5,219 nucleotides of DNA from Methanomicrobia archaeon (GTDB taxonomy: Archaea; Methanobacteriota_B; Thermococci; Methanofastidiosales; NM3): positions 1 through 5,219 of the forward strand of contig DSAJ01000131.1 of assembly GCA_011372835.1 (NCBI GenBank), read 5' to 3'. Shown here in pieces: positions 5,217 through 5,219 of this stretch (its first letter is position 1; every line of letters begins with the position of its first letter). The position numbers and the translations under genes were made by a program. Under the pieces are notes generated by a model. The model worked only from the letters and a program-made list of their open reading frames with translations, had not been told where the DNA came from and did no database searches.

Positions 5217-5219
5217 TCC

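Overview
The window reads as chromosomal DNA of a euryarchaeon. The support is: an archaeal-length S-adenosyl/S-inosyl-homocysteine hydrolase; two tRNA genes with archaeal features (tRNA-Thr with U73, GC-rich acceptor stems); TATA-like boxes about 27-33 bases upstream of start codons or tRNA 5' ends; very short leaders; and GTGAT/AGGTGA ribosome-binding sites matching the archaeal 16S 3' end. Coding DNA is GC-rich with spacers that turn abruptly AT-rich. A Thermoplasmatota/Methanomassiliicoccales-like or methanomicrobial methanogen would fit, but the order cannot be fixed from this sequence.

Layout, left to right. (1) Positions 1-618, minus: the N-terminal 206 residues of a polytopic membrane protein that continues beyond the left edge, with its own TATA box near 650. 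(2) Positions 619-1075: an AT-rich spacer holding two minus-strand tRNA genes, tRNA-Phe(GAA) at 722-796 and tRNA-Thr(GGT) at 853-929 with an encoded CCA, plus their promoters and terminators and the ahcY promoter region. (3) Positions 1076-2311, plus: ahcY, the SAH/SIH hydrolase. (4) Positions 5149 down to 2291, minus: a tight three-gene operon. It encodes a cysteine-rich DUF2284 predicted metal-binding protein, a long AlaX-type alanyl-tRNA editing protein (AlaX-L), and an MFS exporter of the fosmidomycin-resistance-like type. Gene junctions are a 4-base gap and a 1-4-base overlap, so translational coupling is likely. The 3' end of the exporter gene overlaps the 3' end of ahcY by 21 bases in convergent orientation.

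Functionally, ahcY removes the product inhibitor of SAM-dependent methylation and feeds homocysteine back to methionine. AlaX-L clears Ser- or Gly-tRNA(Ala). DUF2284 proteins are uncharacterised; the eight clustered cysteines suggest Fe-S or zinc binding. The exporter's substrate is unknown. The most useful leads are the non-canonical base-contact residues of the hydrolase (Glu50/Lys52), a palindrome and direct repeats just upstream of its TATA box, a hairpin directly after its stop codon, and the DUF2284-AlaX-exporter operon. I see no CRISPR array, transposon, phage gene or obvious new defence system.
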